Positions 1 to 9,223 of a DNA stretch of 64,000 bases are shown here, in pieces. The stretch spans positions 16,620-80,619 of the forward strand of contig JAAFIY010000004.1 of assembly GCA_013297985.1 (NCBI GenBank), written 5' to 3'. Within the stretch, counting starts at the first letter, position 1; every line of letters begins with the position of its first letter. The translations under genes and the position numbers were made by a program. The DNA is from Comamonadaceae bacterium. Lineage in GTDB: Bacteria; Pseudomonadota; Gammaproteobacteria; Burkholderiales; Burkholderiaceae_C. Below the pieces are notes generated by a model that was given only the letters and a program-made list of their open reading frames with translations, was not told the DNA's origin and searched no databases.

Positions 1-247
1 GCATGTGCTGCGCCACGGCGATAAAAGGGCGGCAATCTTCGTGCTCAGGTGGCGCGTCCATGACCACCAGCGTGCCGTGGGTGCGGCTGGGCAGGCGCAG
101 GTAGCGGCGAAAACTGGCGTCGGCGCTGGCCAAGTGCAAGCCCCCGAAATCCAGGCCATGTGCGGGCGCCACACTGCCAAGCCAAGCCAGGCATGCGGAT
201 TCGCGTTCAGTGCTGGGCCAGGTCAAGGAAGCGGGGGGTGGGTTCAT
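1..247 (-). CDS. amgK: Aminoglycoside phosphotransferase family kinase, probable AmgK (partial)
   Basis: The window opens inside this gene, so only about 82 N-terminal codons are present and the ORF track misses it. Read on the minus strand from ATG at 247 it begins MNPPPASLTW and continues through ADASFRRYLR and LVVMDAPPEHED. This is the nucleotide-binding N-lobe pattern of the APH/choline-kinase family. The member that lies divergent to lptD in many Proteobacteria is AmgK, which phosphorylates the anomeric carbon of MurNAc/GlcNAc in peptidoglycan recycling, upstream of MurU. The AmgK name rests on that context plus the N-lobe; the catalytic loop is outside the window. The 82-bp gap to lptD must hold both divergent promoters. 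Confidence 0.75.
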   Translation of the reverse strand, partial: MNPPPASLTWPSTERESACLAWLGSVAPAHGLDFGGLHLASADASFRRYLRLPSRTHGTLVVMDAPPEHEDCRPFIAVAQHM

Positions 248-329
248 GCAGGGCGTGAGCTAGGGCTGACGACAACGTGGTCGCCACAGTGAATCTGGAT
301 AATGAAACGATTGTAGAAACCGCCTTCCA

Positions 330-2723
330 ATGACGCCGCCTTTTCGTTTGCTTCCTTTGGCTCATGCCTGCATCTGGTTGGGCCTTGCGGCAACGCAAAT
401 GGCCACGGCCGAATCGCCGACACCCGAGCCGCCGGACTGGCGGGGGCAGCCAGGCGGTGAACCGCTGCCCCCGCCAAGCTTGCGCATCACGCCCCGGTTG
501 TCAGAAAACATCACCCCTGTGCAGCGCGGTGAAGCGCCCACCTTTATTCAGGCCGACCGCGCCATGGGCCGCCCTGATCTGGATGTGCAGCTCGAAGGCA
601 ATGTCGAACTGCGCCGCAACGACACCGTCATCCGCGCTGACCGCATCGACTACTACCAACCCGATGACCTGGCCAAGGCGCGCGGCAATGTGCGGGTGAA
701 CCGTGCAGGCAATGTGTTTGAAGGGCCTGAACTACAGCTCAAGCTGGATTCGTTTGAAGGCTTTTTTATCGAGCCGCGCTATCAGTTTTTGCGCAACGGC
801 GCCCACGGCACCGCCGCCCGGGCCGATTTTTTAGACGCTGACCGCGCGGTGGTGCGCCAAGCCACCTACACCACCTGCGAACGTCGCCCGGGGCCGTCAT
901 GGCTGCCAGACTGGGTCTTGTCTGCCACGGTGCTGCGCATCGACAACGAAACCCAAACTGGCGAAGCCGAAGGCGGCGTGCTGCGCTTTAAAAACGTGCC
1001 GGTGTTGGCGTTTCCCAGCATCAGTTTTCCCTTGGGCGACGCGCGCAAGTCGGGTTGGCTGCCGCCCACCATCGGGCTGGACAACTTGAACGGGCTTGAG
1101 CTGAGCCTGCCGTACTACTGGAACATTGCCCCGCAGCGCGACGCCACGATCACCCCCACGGTGATGGCCAAGCGGGGCTTGGATTTGGGCGGCGAGTTTC
1201 GCTATTTGGACCCCGCCTACAACGGCACCCTGCGCGGCAATTTCATGGCCAATGACCGCTTGCGCGAGCGCAACCGTTGGGGCTTTCACGCGCAGCACAT
1301 TGGTGCGGTGGGTGTGCCGGGTGTGGGCCCCGTGGGCGTGGCCTTGAACCTGAACCGGGTGAGCGACGACAACTACTGGCGTGACTTCTCCCGCGCCCAG
1401 CCCTCACTTACCCAGCGCTTGCTGCCCAACGACATCAACTTGGCGTGGTCGCAGGGGCCGTTTACCTTGATCGGCCGCTCGCTCACTTGGCAAACGCTGC
1501 AAGACGCGGCGGCGCCCATCGTGCCGCCGTACGACCGCAGCCCACAGCTGCTGGGGCGCTGGCAGCGGCTGGATCTCGCGGGTTTTGAAGCATTGGTAGA
1601 AGTCGACAGCACCCACTTTGAAGGCGACCGCCAACGCACCTTGCAGCCCAATGCGCACCGGCGCTATGCCATGGCCACGCTGGCGCGGCCGTGGATATGG
1701 CCCGGCGCGTTCATCACGCCCCGGGTGCGGCTGCACACCACGCAGTACACCTTTGATGCGCCACTGGCCAGCACGGGCCAGCGCACTGCCCAGCGTTCGG
1801 TGCCCACCTTCAGCCTAGACAGCGGCTTGATCTTTGAGCGCGACACCCAGCTGTTTGGCCGCGCCTGGCGCCAAACGCTGGAGCCGCGTGCCCTGTATGT
1901 GTATACGCCGTTCAAAGACCAAAACTTTTTGCCCAACTACGACAGCGCGGCCAATGACTTCAACTTTGGCACTGTCTTTACCGACAACGCGTTTGGCGGC
2001 AATGACCGCATCTCTGATAACAACCTGCTCACCTTGGGCGTCACCAGCCGCTTGTATGACCCCGACAGTGGCGCCGAAACCCTGCGCGTGGGCGTAGCGC
2101 AGCGCTTGCGGTTTGCCGATCAACGCGTGACCTTGCCTGGCGGGGCACCGGTGTCTGACCGCTTGAGCGACATCTTGCTTGGCGCTGCAGTCAATTTGAC
2201 GCGGCGCTGGTCGGTCGACAGCACCTTGCAGTTCAACCCCGACACGCGCCGTTCGATTCGCAACACAGCAGGTGTGCGCTACCAGCCGGGGCCCTATCGG
2301 GTGGTGAATGCCGCGTATCGCTTGCAGCGTGGATCTAGCGAACAACTGGATGTGTCGTGGCAGTGGCCCCTGGCCGAAGTGTTCAGCCCCAGCACCCTGC
2401 TGGGCGCCGTGCCCGGTCAGGCCCTGGGTGCGGGCCAGTGGTACACCGTGGGTCGCACCAACTACAGCATGCGCGAGCGCAAACTCGTCGATGCCGTCGT
2501 CGGTCTGGAATATGACGCAGGCTGCTGGCTCGGCCGCGTGGTGTTTGAGCGCCTGCAGCGCAGCAACGCCACCGCCAACCAACGACTGCTGTTTCAATTG
2601 GAGTTTGTAGGCTTTTCGCGCCTGGGCACCAATACCTTGCGCAGCCTGCGCGAAAACATTCCGCGCTATCAGTTGCTGCGCGAAAGCAGCACCGAACCCG
2701 GCCGATTCACCCGCTACGATTGA
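330..2723 (+). CDS. lptD: LPS-assembly outer-membrane protein LptD
   Basis: LptD is the outer-membrane beta-barrel that, with LptE, inserts lipopolysaccharide into the outer leaflet. The 797-aa product starts with a hydrophobic signal peptide (about residues 5-27, ending near ATA). A proline-rich linker and an OstA/LptA-like jellyroll follow at roughly 70-170 (NVELRRNDTVIRADR, then GNVFEGPELQL). The rest is a long aromatic-rich barrel ending RYD. Outside the signal peptide I find one N-terminal cysteine (TTCERR, about 183) and one near the C-terminus (DAGCWLG, about 732), enough for a single interdomain disulfide; E. coli uses two pairs. The start at 330 is the first ATG that leaves a plausible signal peptide. 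surA follows 86 bp downstream, a conserved pairing because SurA helps fold LptD. Confidence 0.96.
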   Translation: MTPPFRLLPLAHACIWLGLAATQMATAESPTPEPPDWRGQPGGEPLPPPSLRITPRLSENITPVQRGEAPTFIQADRAMGRPDLDVQLEGNVELRRNDTVIRADRIDYYQPDDLAKARGNVRVNRAGNVFEGPELQLKLDSFEGFFIEPRYQFLRNGAHGTAARADFLDADRAVVRQATYTTCERRPGPSWLPDWVLSATVLRIDNETQTGEAEGGVLRFKNVPVLAFPSISFPLGDARKSGWLPPTIGLDNLNGLELSLPYYWNIAPQRDATITPTVMAKRGLDLGGEFRYLDPAYNGTLRGNFMANDRLRERNRWGFHAQHIGAVGVPGVGPVGVALNLNRVSDDNYWRDFSRAQPSLTQRLLPNDINLAWSQGPFTLIGRSLTWQTLQDAAAPIVPPYDRSPQLLGRWQRLDLAGFEALVEVDSTHFEGDRQRTLQPNAHRRYAMATLARPWIWPGAFITPRVRLHTTQYTFDAPLASTGQRTAQRSVPTFSLDSGLIFERDTQLFGRAWRQTLEPRALYVYTPFKDQNFLPNYDSAANDFNFGTVFTDNAFGGNDRISDNNLLTLGVTSRLYDPDSGAETLRVGVAQRLRFADQRVTLPGGAPVSDRLSDILLGAAVNLTRRWSVDSTLQFNPDTRRSIRNTAGVRYQPGPYRVVNAAYRLQRGSSEQLDVSWQWPLAEVFSPSTLLGAVPGQALGAGQWYTVGRTNYSMRERKLVDAVVGLEYDAGCWLGRVVFERLQRSNATANQRLLFQLEFVGFSRLGTNTLRSLRENIPRYQLLRESSTEPGRFTRYD

Positions 2724-2809
2724 CCGTTTGCCTGCACCCACCGTGCAGGCCTGCGAGGAGACCCGAACTTTTCGTGTGTTGCCTCGTCCACTCGTGCCAA
2801 GGAGCACGC

Positions 2810-4270
2810 ATGCCTGAATCTTCTGCTTCGAAGTCGCTGACGGCCACCCTCGCCACCGCTGTTGCCACCGCGCTGGCCGCCGTGTTGGTGGCCGCGCCAG
2901 TTGTGGCGCAAGTCGCGCCCACCCCGGCCGCAAGTGGCAGCGCACCGACACCCGCCGGCGGCGCCGCACCTTCACTGCGGGTGACACCCTCCACCCAAAC
3001 CGTCACGCGCGCCGCGCGGCGCACCGACACCCGCGCCCCGCAAGCGGGCGACTACATCGTGGCCTTGGTCAATTCAGACCCGATTACCAACCACGAAGTG
3101 CGCACCCGCCTGGCTCGCGCCGAGCGCCAACTAGACGCCCAAGGCGATACCTCTTCACGCGACGACCGCCTGCGCCGCGTGCTTGATTTGCTGATTGAAG
3201 AGCGCGCCCAGGTGGCGCTGGCCAAAGAGCAGGGCATGCGCATTGAGGATTCATTGGTAGAGCAAGCCGAGCAAACTGTGGCCGCGCAGAACCAGATGAC
3301 GGTGCCCACTTTGCATGAGCGGCTGCGAGCTGACGGCATGCCGCTAGCCATCTTTCGCGACAACCTGCGCAACCAGCTCATGGTGCAGCGCTTGCGCGAA
3401 CGCGAGCTAGAAAGCCGAGTGCGCATGACAGAGGCCGAGGTAGATCAGGCCGTGCTCGATATGCGCAGCCAGCGTGTGGTGGTGGAGCCCGCCCAGGGCG
3501 AGCTGGCGCAGGTGCTGATTGAGGTACCCGAAAACGCCACCGCCGCCCAGCGCAACGCGCTGCGTGAGCGCGCCGAAACCGTGGCGCGCCGCGCCCGCTC
3601 GGGCGAAGACTTTGCGGCCTTGGTGCGCGAATTTTCCGACGGCGATCGCAGCAACGGCGGCAGCCTGGGCTTGCGCCCTGCGGAGCGTTTGCCCGAGCTG
3701 TTTGTGCGCGCAACCGATCAAACGCCTGCGGGTGGCGTGGCCGGGCCCGTGCAGTCGGGTGCGGGCTGGCACATCATCAAAGTGCTGCAGCGGGTTGAAG
3801 AAAAAACCGAAAGCGTGGGCACCACCGTGGCCCAAACCCGGGCGCGACACATCTTGCTGCGCGCCAGCCCCCGTTTGAGCGAAGCCGCTGCCCGCGAAAG
3901 GCTGGCCGACTTGCGCCGCCGCATCGACCGCGGAGAAGACTTCGCCGCGCTGGCCCGTGAGCTCAGCCAAGACCCGAGCGCAGCCAGTGGCGGCGAGCTC
4001 GGCTGGGTGAGTCCTGGGCAGTTTGTGCCTGAGTTTGAGGCGGTGATGGACACCTTGGACATCAACCAGATCAGCCCGCCAGTGGCATCGCGCTTTGGCC
4101 TGCACCTCATCCAAGTGCTAGAGCGCCGCGACGCCCCGCTGAGCGAACGTGAACAACGCAATTTGGCCCGCGCCGCGCTGCGCGAACGCAAGATTGAGCA
4201 GGCCTATACCGCTTGGGCGCAAGAGGTGCGCGGGCGGGCTTGGGTGGAACTGCGCGAGCCGCCGCAGTGA
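2810..4270 (+). CDS. surA: Periplasmic chaperone/peptidyl-prolyl isomerase SurA
   Basis: SurA escorts unfolded outer-membrane proteins through the periplasm. I start it at ATG 2810 rather than the ORF-track start at 2720. AAGGAG lies just upstream, and this start puts a clean signal peptide ([20 protein letters not shown]) at the N-terminus. The 486-aa product has an N-terminal chaperone helical region, then two parvulin domains. The first is near residues 185-290 ([24 protein letters not shown]). The second is near 340-440 ([27 protein letters not shown]). A basic C-terminal helix closes it. The stop TGA overlaps the probable GTG of rsmA. In many relatives pdxA lies between surA and rsmA; it is absent here. 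Confidence 0.95.
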   Translation: MPESSASKSLTATLATAVATALAAVLVAAPVVAQVAPTPAASGSAPTPAGGAAPSLRVTPSTQTVTRAARRTDTRAPQAGDYIVALVNSDPITNHEVRTRLARAERQLDAQGDTSSRDDRLRRVLDLLIEERAQVALAKEQGMRIEDSLVEQAEQTVAAQNQMTVPTLHERLRADGMPLAIFRDNLRNQLMVQRLRERELESRVRMTEAEVDQAVLDMRSQRVVVEPAQGELAQVLIEVPENATAAQRNALRERAETVARRARSGEDFAALVREFSDGDRSNGGSLGLRPAERLPELFVRATDQTPAGGVAGPVQSGAGWHIIKVLQRVEEKTESVGTTVAQTRARHILLRASPRLSEAAARERLADLRRRIDRGEDFAALARELSQDPSAASGGELGWVSPGQFVPEFEAVMDTLDINQISPPVASRFGLHLIQVLERRDAPLSEREQRNLARAALRERKIEQAYTAWAQEVRGRAWVELREPPQ

Positions 4271-5145
4271 CGGCTGCGCGCAAGGCCGGGGACTCGCGAG
4301 CTGCCACAGTTACGGCTGCGCGCAAGAGCGGGGACGCGCGAGCCGCCCCTGTGCGCACCGGCTGGGCTGCCCTGGGCGCCCGCCACCTGGCACGCAAGCG
4401 CTTCGGCCAGCATTTTTTAAGCGACCCCGGCGTGCTGGACGACATCGTGCGCGCCATTGACCCCCGCCCGGGCGACGCCATGCTTGAGATTGGCCCTGGT
4501 CTGGGCGCGATGACGCAGCCCTTGGCCGAGCGCCTGGGCCGCTTGGTGGTGGTGGAACTTGATCGAGATCTGGCCGGGCGACTGGCCGCCCATGCCCAAC
4601 TCACCGTGCTTGAAACCGATGTACTGAAACTGCCGCTTGCGGCCGTCCTATCAGCCTGTGGCGCTACAAAAATAAGAGTAGTGGGCAATCTGCCCTACAA
4701 CATCTCCACTCCCATCTTGTTTCACTTGCTGGACTGGGCGCCGCAAGTGATTGATCAGCATTTCATGCTGCAAAGGGAAGTGGTGCAGCGCATGGTGGCC
4801 GCGCCCAGCACCGCCGCCTATGGGCGCTTGTCGGTGATGCTGCAGTGGCGCTATGCGATGGATTCGGTGCTGGACGTACCGCCTACCGCCTTTGACCCGC
4901 CGCCCCGTGTCATGAGTGCTGTGGTGCGGATGGTGCCGCGCCCAGAGCCTGCGCCGGTAGCGCCCAACATGCTTGAAGAGGTGGTGCGCGTGGCCTTCAG
5001 CCAGCGGCGCAAACTATTGCGCCACACACTGGGGCCCTGGTTGGCCCAGCATGCGCCGCAGCTTGCGTTTGACTTGCAGCGCCGCGCCGAGGAGGTATCG
5101 GTGGCCGACTACGTCGAGCTGGCGCAGTCGGTACCAAGCGCCTAA
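4267..5145 (+). CDS. rsmA: 16S rRNA (adenine1518/1519-N6)-dimethyltransferase RsmA (KsgA)
   Basis: RsmA dimethylates two adjacent adenines in the 3' hairpin of 16S rRNA late in 30S assembly. The core begins at [12 protein letters not shown] and carries the SAM motif [10 protein letters not shown] and the catalytic motif NLPYNIS. I place the start at GTG 4267, in a GTGA overlap with the surA stop, which implies translational coupling. GTG 4351 is the alternative and would give a normal-length protein. From 4267 the product is 292 aa, about 25-30 residues longer than usual. The surplus is a 14-residue segment present twice in tandem ([28 protein letters not shown]). Whether that extension is translated is not settled by the sequence. 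Confidence 0.93.
   Translation: MTAARKAGDSRAATVTAARKSGDARAAPVRTGWAALGARHLARKRFGQHFLSDPGVLDDIVRAIDPRPGDAMLEIGPGLGAMTQPLAERLGRLVVVELDRDLAGRLAAHAQLTVLETDVLKLPLAAVLSACGATKIRVVGNLPYNISTPILFHLLDWAPQVIDQHFMLQREVVQRMVAAPSTAAYGRLSVMLQWRYAMDSVLDVPPTAFDPPPRVMSAVVRMVPRPEPAPVAPNMLEEVVRVAFSQRRKLLRHTLGPWLAQHAPQLAFDLQRRAEEVSVADYVELAQSVPSA
4270..4353 (+). repeat. Two tandem 42-bp units at the surA/rsmA junction
   Basis: Two adjacent 42-bp units (4270-4311 and 4312-4353) both begin ACGGCTGCGCGCAAG and differ at only a few positions. In the rsmA frame they encode the duplicated 14-residue N-terminal extension. Each unit is GC-rich with partial dyad symmetry (GCGCGC with CGCGAGC), so a role in RNA structure near the rsmA start is possible. 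Confidence 0.8.
4641..4685 (-). repeat. Degenerate copy of the dispersed ~50-bp repeat, inside rsmA
   Basis: On the minus strand this stretch has CTACTCTTATTTTTGTAGC followed by a degenerate second arm ending near GGCC. It resembles the intergenic copies but is the weakest coding copy listed. It lies in frame just before NLPYNIS and encodes a loop ([11 protein letters not shown]). Confidence 0.4.
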
Positions 5146-5352
5146 GGCCGCGCACACCGCAACCCATGCCGAACGGCGAGTCCGGCGCGGTGCTCAAGTG
5201 ACACTCAGGCCGCGTCTAGCCAGTAGCCTGCGTTGAAAGGGCTGCTCATGCGCAGCGCCTGGGGGCTCACATCAGTGAGCAAGCCGCCGGTAATTTTTTC
5301 GCCGTTGTCGGCGGGTGCCTCATCAGCACCACCGTCGGGGTTAGCCTCATTG

Positions 5353-5387
5353 GCCCGTTCTGCTTGGCTGGCTTGTGCAGAACGGGC
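5353..5387 (-). terminator. Strong stem-loop immediately after barstar stop
   Basis: An 11-bp perfect inverted repeat, GCCCGTTCTGC with GCAGAACGGGC, encloses a 13-nt loop and abuts the barstar stop codon (5387-5389). No U-tract follows on either strand, so this may be a rho-independent-like or RNA-stabilising hairpin rather than a classical terminator. Confidence 0.5.
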
Positions 5388-5941
5388 TACAGAAAAGAAT
5401 AGAAGCACCTGAAGGCGATGCGCCGGTCGCCCCAAAAGTCAGCGGCGTCGCGGAAGATGTCCAACAACTGCTCGCGCGCTTCTTTATCGAACTTGGCATT
5501 GGCCGGAATCTGCTCGAGTACCACCACAAAGCCGGGCTGGGGGCCAGACTTGTGCAGCGGATCGGTCATGCAGTCGTACAGCGCGTCCAGGTTCTTGCCG
5601 AAGTGGGCGGGGAAGGTGAACTGCGCGGCAATCATGTCCAGCACGTCTTGTTTGCTCTGCGCGCTGGCCAGATTCGCATACAAAAAGTGATGGCCGTGAA
5701 ACTGCGCGGCCGCTTGCAAGTCGTGCACGCGGAAAGCGCGAATCGACTGCACCAAATTGCTGCGCACCGTTTTGAAGAGCTGATCAACCGGAATGTGGGA
5801 GTTGGGCATGTCCGTCGGCATGGAAGTCGCAGAGGCGTTTAGTTCGCGCATCACGGTGCGCACGGCAGGCCGTTGGCCAACGGCCAAATCGGCGCCCGCG
5901 TGCGAACCAGTAAGTGCACCGTTTCGGTCCGAGAAGTTCAT
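5387..5941 (-). CDS. Barstar-family ribonuclease inhibitor
   Basis: Barstar binds a barnase-type RNase in the cytoplasm and blocks its active site. The 184-aa product has the family signature in its C-terminal half: an N-terminal strand region, then FTFPAHFGKNLDALYDCMTD, PGFVVVLEQIP, and a final helix-strand ending FRCFYSFL. The first ~60 residues are poorly conserved, and the true start could be an internal ATG (MRELNASA or MPTDMPN). The gene overlaps the upstream RNase gene by 4 bp (ATGA). This guarantees that inhibitor is made with enzyme and strongly supports the pairing. A different-frame ORF continues directly after its stop (see findings). Confidence 0.9.
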   Translation of the reverse strand: MNFSDRNGALTGSHAGADLAVGQRPAVRTVMRELNASATSMPTDMPNSHIPVDQLFKTVRSNLVQSIRAFRVHDLQAAAQFHGHHFLYANLASAQSKQDVLDMIAAQFTFPAHFGKNLDALYDCMTDPLHKSGPQPGFVVVLEQIPANAKFDKEAREQLLDIFRDAADFWGDRRIAFRCFYSFL

Positions 5942-6378
5942 TCAATCACCTTGCGAAAGCTCGCGTAATGGTCTTCGGTGTAGTAACAAGCGTCTGGCGC
6001 AGTGGGGCGCTGTCCGCCGCACACCAAGCGCCTGGCCCCACGATCTCGTGATCCGGGCGTGCGCACGGTGTATTCGCGGTAATAGCCTCGGGGCTGGCGC
6101 GTAAGCAAGCGCTCACGATTGCCAAACACCGTGCCATCCTTTTCATAAGGAAACGGCCCACCCTCGTGAATCAACCGGTAGGTATCGCGCGCCTGTCGGG
6201 GCAGGTCTTGGAGCTGTACCGTCCGCGCATCGGCCGACGCCGCGCCGTCTGGTCCGCGGGCGCTGACATCAGCCGCACCGCCCCAAAACCCGCAGGTCGC
6301 CAGCACCGCAGCCAACGCCCAGTGCCGCACTGCAGCGCCCGCTTGGCGCTGGGCCAACTGTCCGGCTGTCCCCCACAT
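5938..6378 (-). CDS. Secreted guanyl-specific ribonuclease (barnase / RNase Sa family)
   Basis: This is a microbial N1/T1-superfamily RNase that cleaves RNA 3' of guanosine. The 146-aa precursor has a hydrophobic segment at about residues 18-36 and then a mature domain. Motifs match RNase Sa: GPFPYEKDGTVFGNRE for substrate binding, and YREYTVRTPG, RGARRLVCGG and EDHYASF carrying the catalytic Glu, Arg and His (about E102, R117, H137 here). Two cysteines, near 120 and 131, could form a disulfide. Export plus a co-transcribed cytoplasmic inhibitor is the standard arrangement for this toxin-like enzyme. Whether it serves nutrition or competition cannot be told from the sequence. Confidence 0.92.
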   Translation of the reverse strand: MWGTAGQLAQRQAGAAVRHWALAAVLATCGFWGGAADVSARGPDGAASADARTVQLQDLPRQARDTYRLIHEGGPFPYEKDGTVFGNRERLLTRQPRGYYREYTVRTPGSRDRGARRLVCGGQRPTAPDACYYTEDHYASFRKVIE

Positions 6379-6626
6379 ACACGTTCAATCTACGGGTTAA
6401 CCCGCCAAATCCAAAGATGTAGTGTGCCTTCGCGCGGCAAGAAAATCAAGGCTTGACAGCGCTTGAAAATAGGGTTTGCGCTCTGGTTTCCAGTGGCGAG
6501 TCTGCGATTTTTAGGGTCATTGGCTGTAAGCAAACGCTCACATCATGGCACTTTAGGGGTAGGTTTCGGGCCTATATCGGCCAATCGCCATGCGAGTGAC
6601 TACCAACTTCGGCACTCGGCCAGAGC

Positions 6627-8984
6627 TCACCGCCCCGCGTTTGCATCGGCAACGGTCAGGGCGGTCATGTTGACGATGCGCCGCACGGTGGCGCTGGGCG
6701 TCAAGATGTGCACCGGCTGAGCCGCCCCGAGCAACACGGGGCCAATGGCGATGTTGCCGCCAGCCGCAGTTTTGAGCAGGTTGTAGGCGATGTTGGCCGA
6801 ATCCAAATTGGGCAGCACCAGCAAGTTGGCGTCGCCCTCAAGTGGGCTGCGCGGCATCAAGGCACGACGGGCGGCGCCGTCCAAGGCGACGTCGCCATGC
6901 ATTTCGCCGTCCACTTCTAGCCAGGGCGCTTCTGTCTGTAGCAACTCCAACACCCGCCGCATCTTGACGGCGCTGGGCGCATTGCTGCTGCCAAAGCTGC
7001 TGTGCGACAGCAGTGCGGCCTTGGGCCGCAGGCCAAAGCGCACCATTTCTTCGGCGGCCATCACCGTGATTTCGGCCAACTCTTCGGGGCTGGGGTCCAA
7101 ATTGACGTGGGTATCCACCAAGAACACTTGGCGGTTTGGCAAAAGCAGCCCGTTCATGCAGGCGTAGACCTGCACGTCTTGCGGGGTGCTGGGACTGCCG
7201 CCCCGGCGCTTGCCGATCACCTGATCGATGTAATGCAGGTGCATCGCGGTGGTGCCCCAGGTGCCGCAGATCATGCCGTCGGCGTCGCCCTTGTGCACCA
7301 ACATGGCGCCGATCAGCGTCAGACGGCGGCGCATTTCTATCTTGGCCATCTGGGCGGTGACGCCCTTGCGCTCGGTCATGTGGTGGTAGGTTTGCCAGAA
7401 GTCGCGATAGCGGCTGTCTTGCTCCACGTTCACGACGTCGTAGTCCACGCCTTCGCGCAGACGCAGGCCGAATTTTTCAACCCGCTGGGCAATCACTGCG
7501 GGGCGCCCGATCAGGGTAGGGCGCGCCAAGCCTTCGTCCACCACGATCTGGGCGGCGCGCAAGACGCGCTCTTCTTCGCCCTCGGCGTAAGCCACGCGCT
7601 TTTTGGCGGCGTGCTTGGCCGCGTTGTAGATGGGCTTCATGGTGGTGCCCGACGCGTACACAAAGCTTTGCAGCCGCTCGCGATAAGCAGCCATGTCGGC
7701 CACCGGGCGCAAGGCCACGCCGCTGTCGGCCGCTGCCTGCGCCACGGCGGGCGCAATCTTCATCATCAGCCGCGGGTCAAAGGGTTTGGGGATCAGGTAT
7801 TCCGGCCCAAACGCCAACTGATGCCCTGCGTAGGCGGCCGCCACCACTTCGTTTTGCTCGGCTTGCGCCAACTCAGCGATGGCGTGCACCGCCGCAATTT
7901 CCATCTCAATGGTGATGGTGGTGGCGCCGCTGTCGAGCGCGCCGCGAAAAATGTACGGAAAACACAGGACGTTGTTGACCTGGTTGGCGTAGTCGGTACG
8001 GCCGGTGGCAATGATGCAATCGGGGCGCGCAGCCTTGGCTTGCTCCGGCATGATTTCTGGGTTGGGGTTGGCCAGTGCCAAGATGATGGGCTTTTCGCCC
8101 ATCGAGGCCACCATATCGGGCTTGAGCACGCCGCCGGCTGACAAGCCCAAAAACACGTCTGCGCCCTTGATCACCTCGGCCAAAGTGCGCTGATCGGTGG
8201 GTTGGGCAAACTGAATTTTGTCCTCGTCCATCAGCTCGGTGCGGCCTTGGTAGACCACGCCTGCCAAGTCAGTCACCCAGATGTTTTCGCGCGGAATGCC
8301 CAGCTTCAAGAGCAGCCCCAAGCAGGCCAAGGCCGCTGCTCCCGCACCGCTGGTGACGAGCTTGATCTTCTTCAGGTCTTTGCCCGTGACTTTCAAGGCA
8401 TTGAGCACCGCCGCACCCACCACGATGGCCGTGCCATGTTGGTCGTCGTGGAACACCGGAATCTTCATGCGTTCGCGCAGCTTGCGCTCGACATAAAAGC
8501 AGTCGGGCGCCTTGATGTCTTCTAAGTTGATGCCGCCAAAGGTGGGTTCGAGCGACGCAATGATGTCCACCAGTTTGTCGAGGTCGTGCTTTTCATCGAT
8601 TTCGATGTCAAACACGTCGATGCCGGCAAACTTCTTAAACAGCACGCCCTTGCCTTCCATCACCGGCTTGGCCGCCAGCGGGCCAATGTCGCCCAGGCCC
8701 AGCACGGCGGTGCCGTTGGTGATAACAGCCACCAAATTGCCCCGGCTCGTGTACTTGAAGGCGTTGGCCGGGTCTTTGACGATTTCTTCGCACGGCGCGG
8801 CCACCCCGGGCGAATAGGCCAGCGCCAAGTCGTGCTGATTCACCAACTGCTTGGTGGCCGCGATGGCCACTTTGCCGGGTGTGGGGAACTCGTGATAGTC
8901 CAGCGCGGCGCGGCGCAGCTCTTCGCGTTTGTCATGCGCCGTGGGTTGCGTGGGGCTGGTGGCGCTGCTCGAAGTGCTGGGCAT
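6627..8984 (-). CDS. maeB: NADP-dependent malic enzyme with C-terminal phosphotransacetylase-like domain (MaeB)
   Basis: MaeB decarboxylates malate to pyruvate with NADP+, supplying NADPH and pyruvate in the cytoplasm. I start it at ATG 8984 (MPSTSSSAT), with GGAG upstream; the ORF-track start adds 38 unlikely residues. The malic domain comes first ([30 protein letters not shown], then the NAD-binding region [15 protein letters not shown]). From about residue 450 a phosphotransacetylase-like domain follows ([29 protein letters not shown]). That regulatory fusion is typical of proteobacterial MaeB, and 785 aa is the usual length. It is transcribed away from the divergent Bug-receptor gene. Confidence 0.95.
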   Translation of the reverse strand: MPSTSSSATSPTQPTAHDKREELRRAALDYHEFPTPGKVAIAATKQLVNQHDLALAYSPGVAAPCEEIVKDPANAFKYTSRGNLVAVITNGTAVLGLGDIGPLAAKPVMEGKGVLFKKFAGIDVFDIEIDEKHDLDKLVDIIASLEPTFGGINLEDIKAPDCFYVERKLRERMKIPVFHDDQHGTAIVVGAAVLNALKVTGKDLKKIKLVTSGAGAAALACLGLLLKLGIPRENIWVTDLAGVVYQGRTELMDEDKIQFAQPTDQRTLAEVIKGADVFLGLSAGGVLKPDMVASMGEKPIILALANPNPEIMPEQAKAARPDCIIATGRTDYANQVNNVLCFPYIFRGALDSGATTITIEMEIAAVHAIAELAQAEQNEVVAAAYAGHQLAFGPEYLIPKPFDPRLMMKIAPAVAQAAADSGVALRPVADMAAYRERLQSFVYASGTTMKPIYNAAKHAAKKRVAYAEGEEERVLRAAQIVVDEGLARPTLIGRPAVIAQRVEKFGLRLREGVDYDVVNVEQDSRYRDFWQTYHHMTERKGVTAQMAKIEMRRRLTLIGAMLVHKGDADGMICGTWGTTAMHLHYIDQVIGKRRGGSPSTPQDVQVYACMNGLLLPNRQVFLVDTHVNLDPSPEELAEITVMAAEEMVRFGLRPKAALLSHSSFGSSNAPSAVKMRRVLELLQTEAPWLEVDGEMHGDVALDGAARRALMPRSPLEGDANLLVLPNLDSANIAYNLLKTAAGGNIAIGPVLLGAAQPVHILTPSATVRRIVNMTALTVADANAGR

Positions 8985-9223
8985 CAAGCCATCTCCGGTT
9001 GTTCTTGGAATTGGGGAGCGGATTCTAGGCTTGGTGGGCGTTGGTGCGAGCTCATGCGCGGCCCACTTCGATGCTGTAGGGGCATGGCGGCGCGCCAAGC
9101 TGGTTCAAAAGGGTCTGCACCCAAAGAAGCCGCGTTTTGCTGCGGGCCTTGTCATTGAATCGTTTGGCCAAGACCCAGCGCCCGCTATCGTGCATCAACA
9201 AAAAGCTTGTTTGGAGACACCAC

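Noticed and set aside
1815-2987. 390-aa minus-strand ORF across lptD/surA
   Set aside because: Covers two well-supported genes in antisense; no motif, compositionally a shadow.
7002-8141. 379-aa plus-strand ORF opposite maeB
   Set aside because: Lies entirely within maeB and has no recognisable domain.
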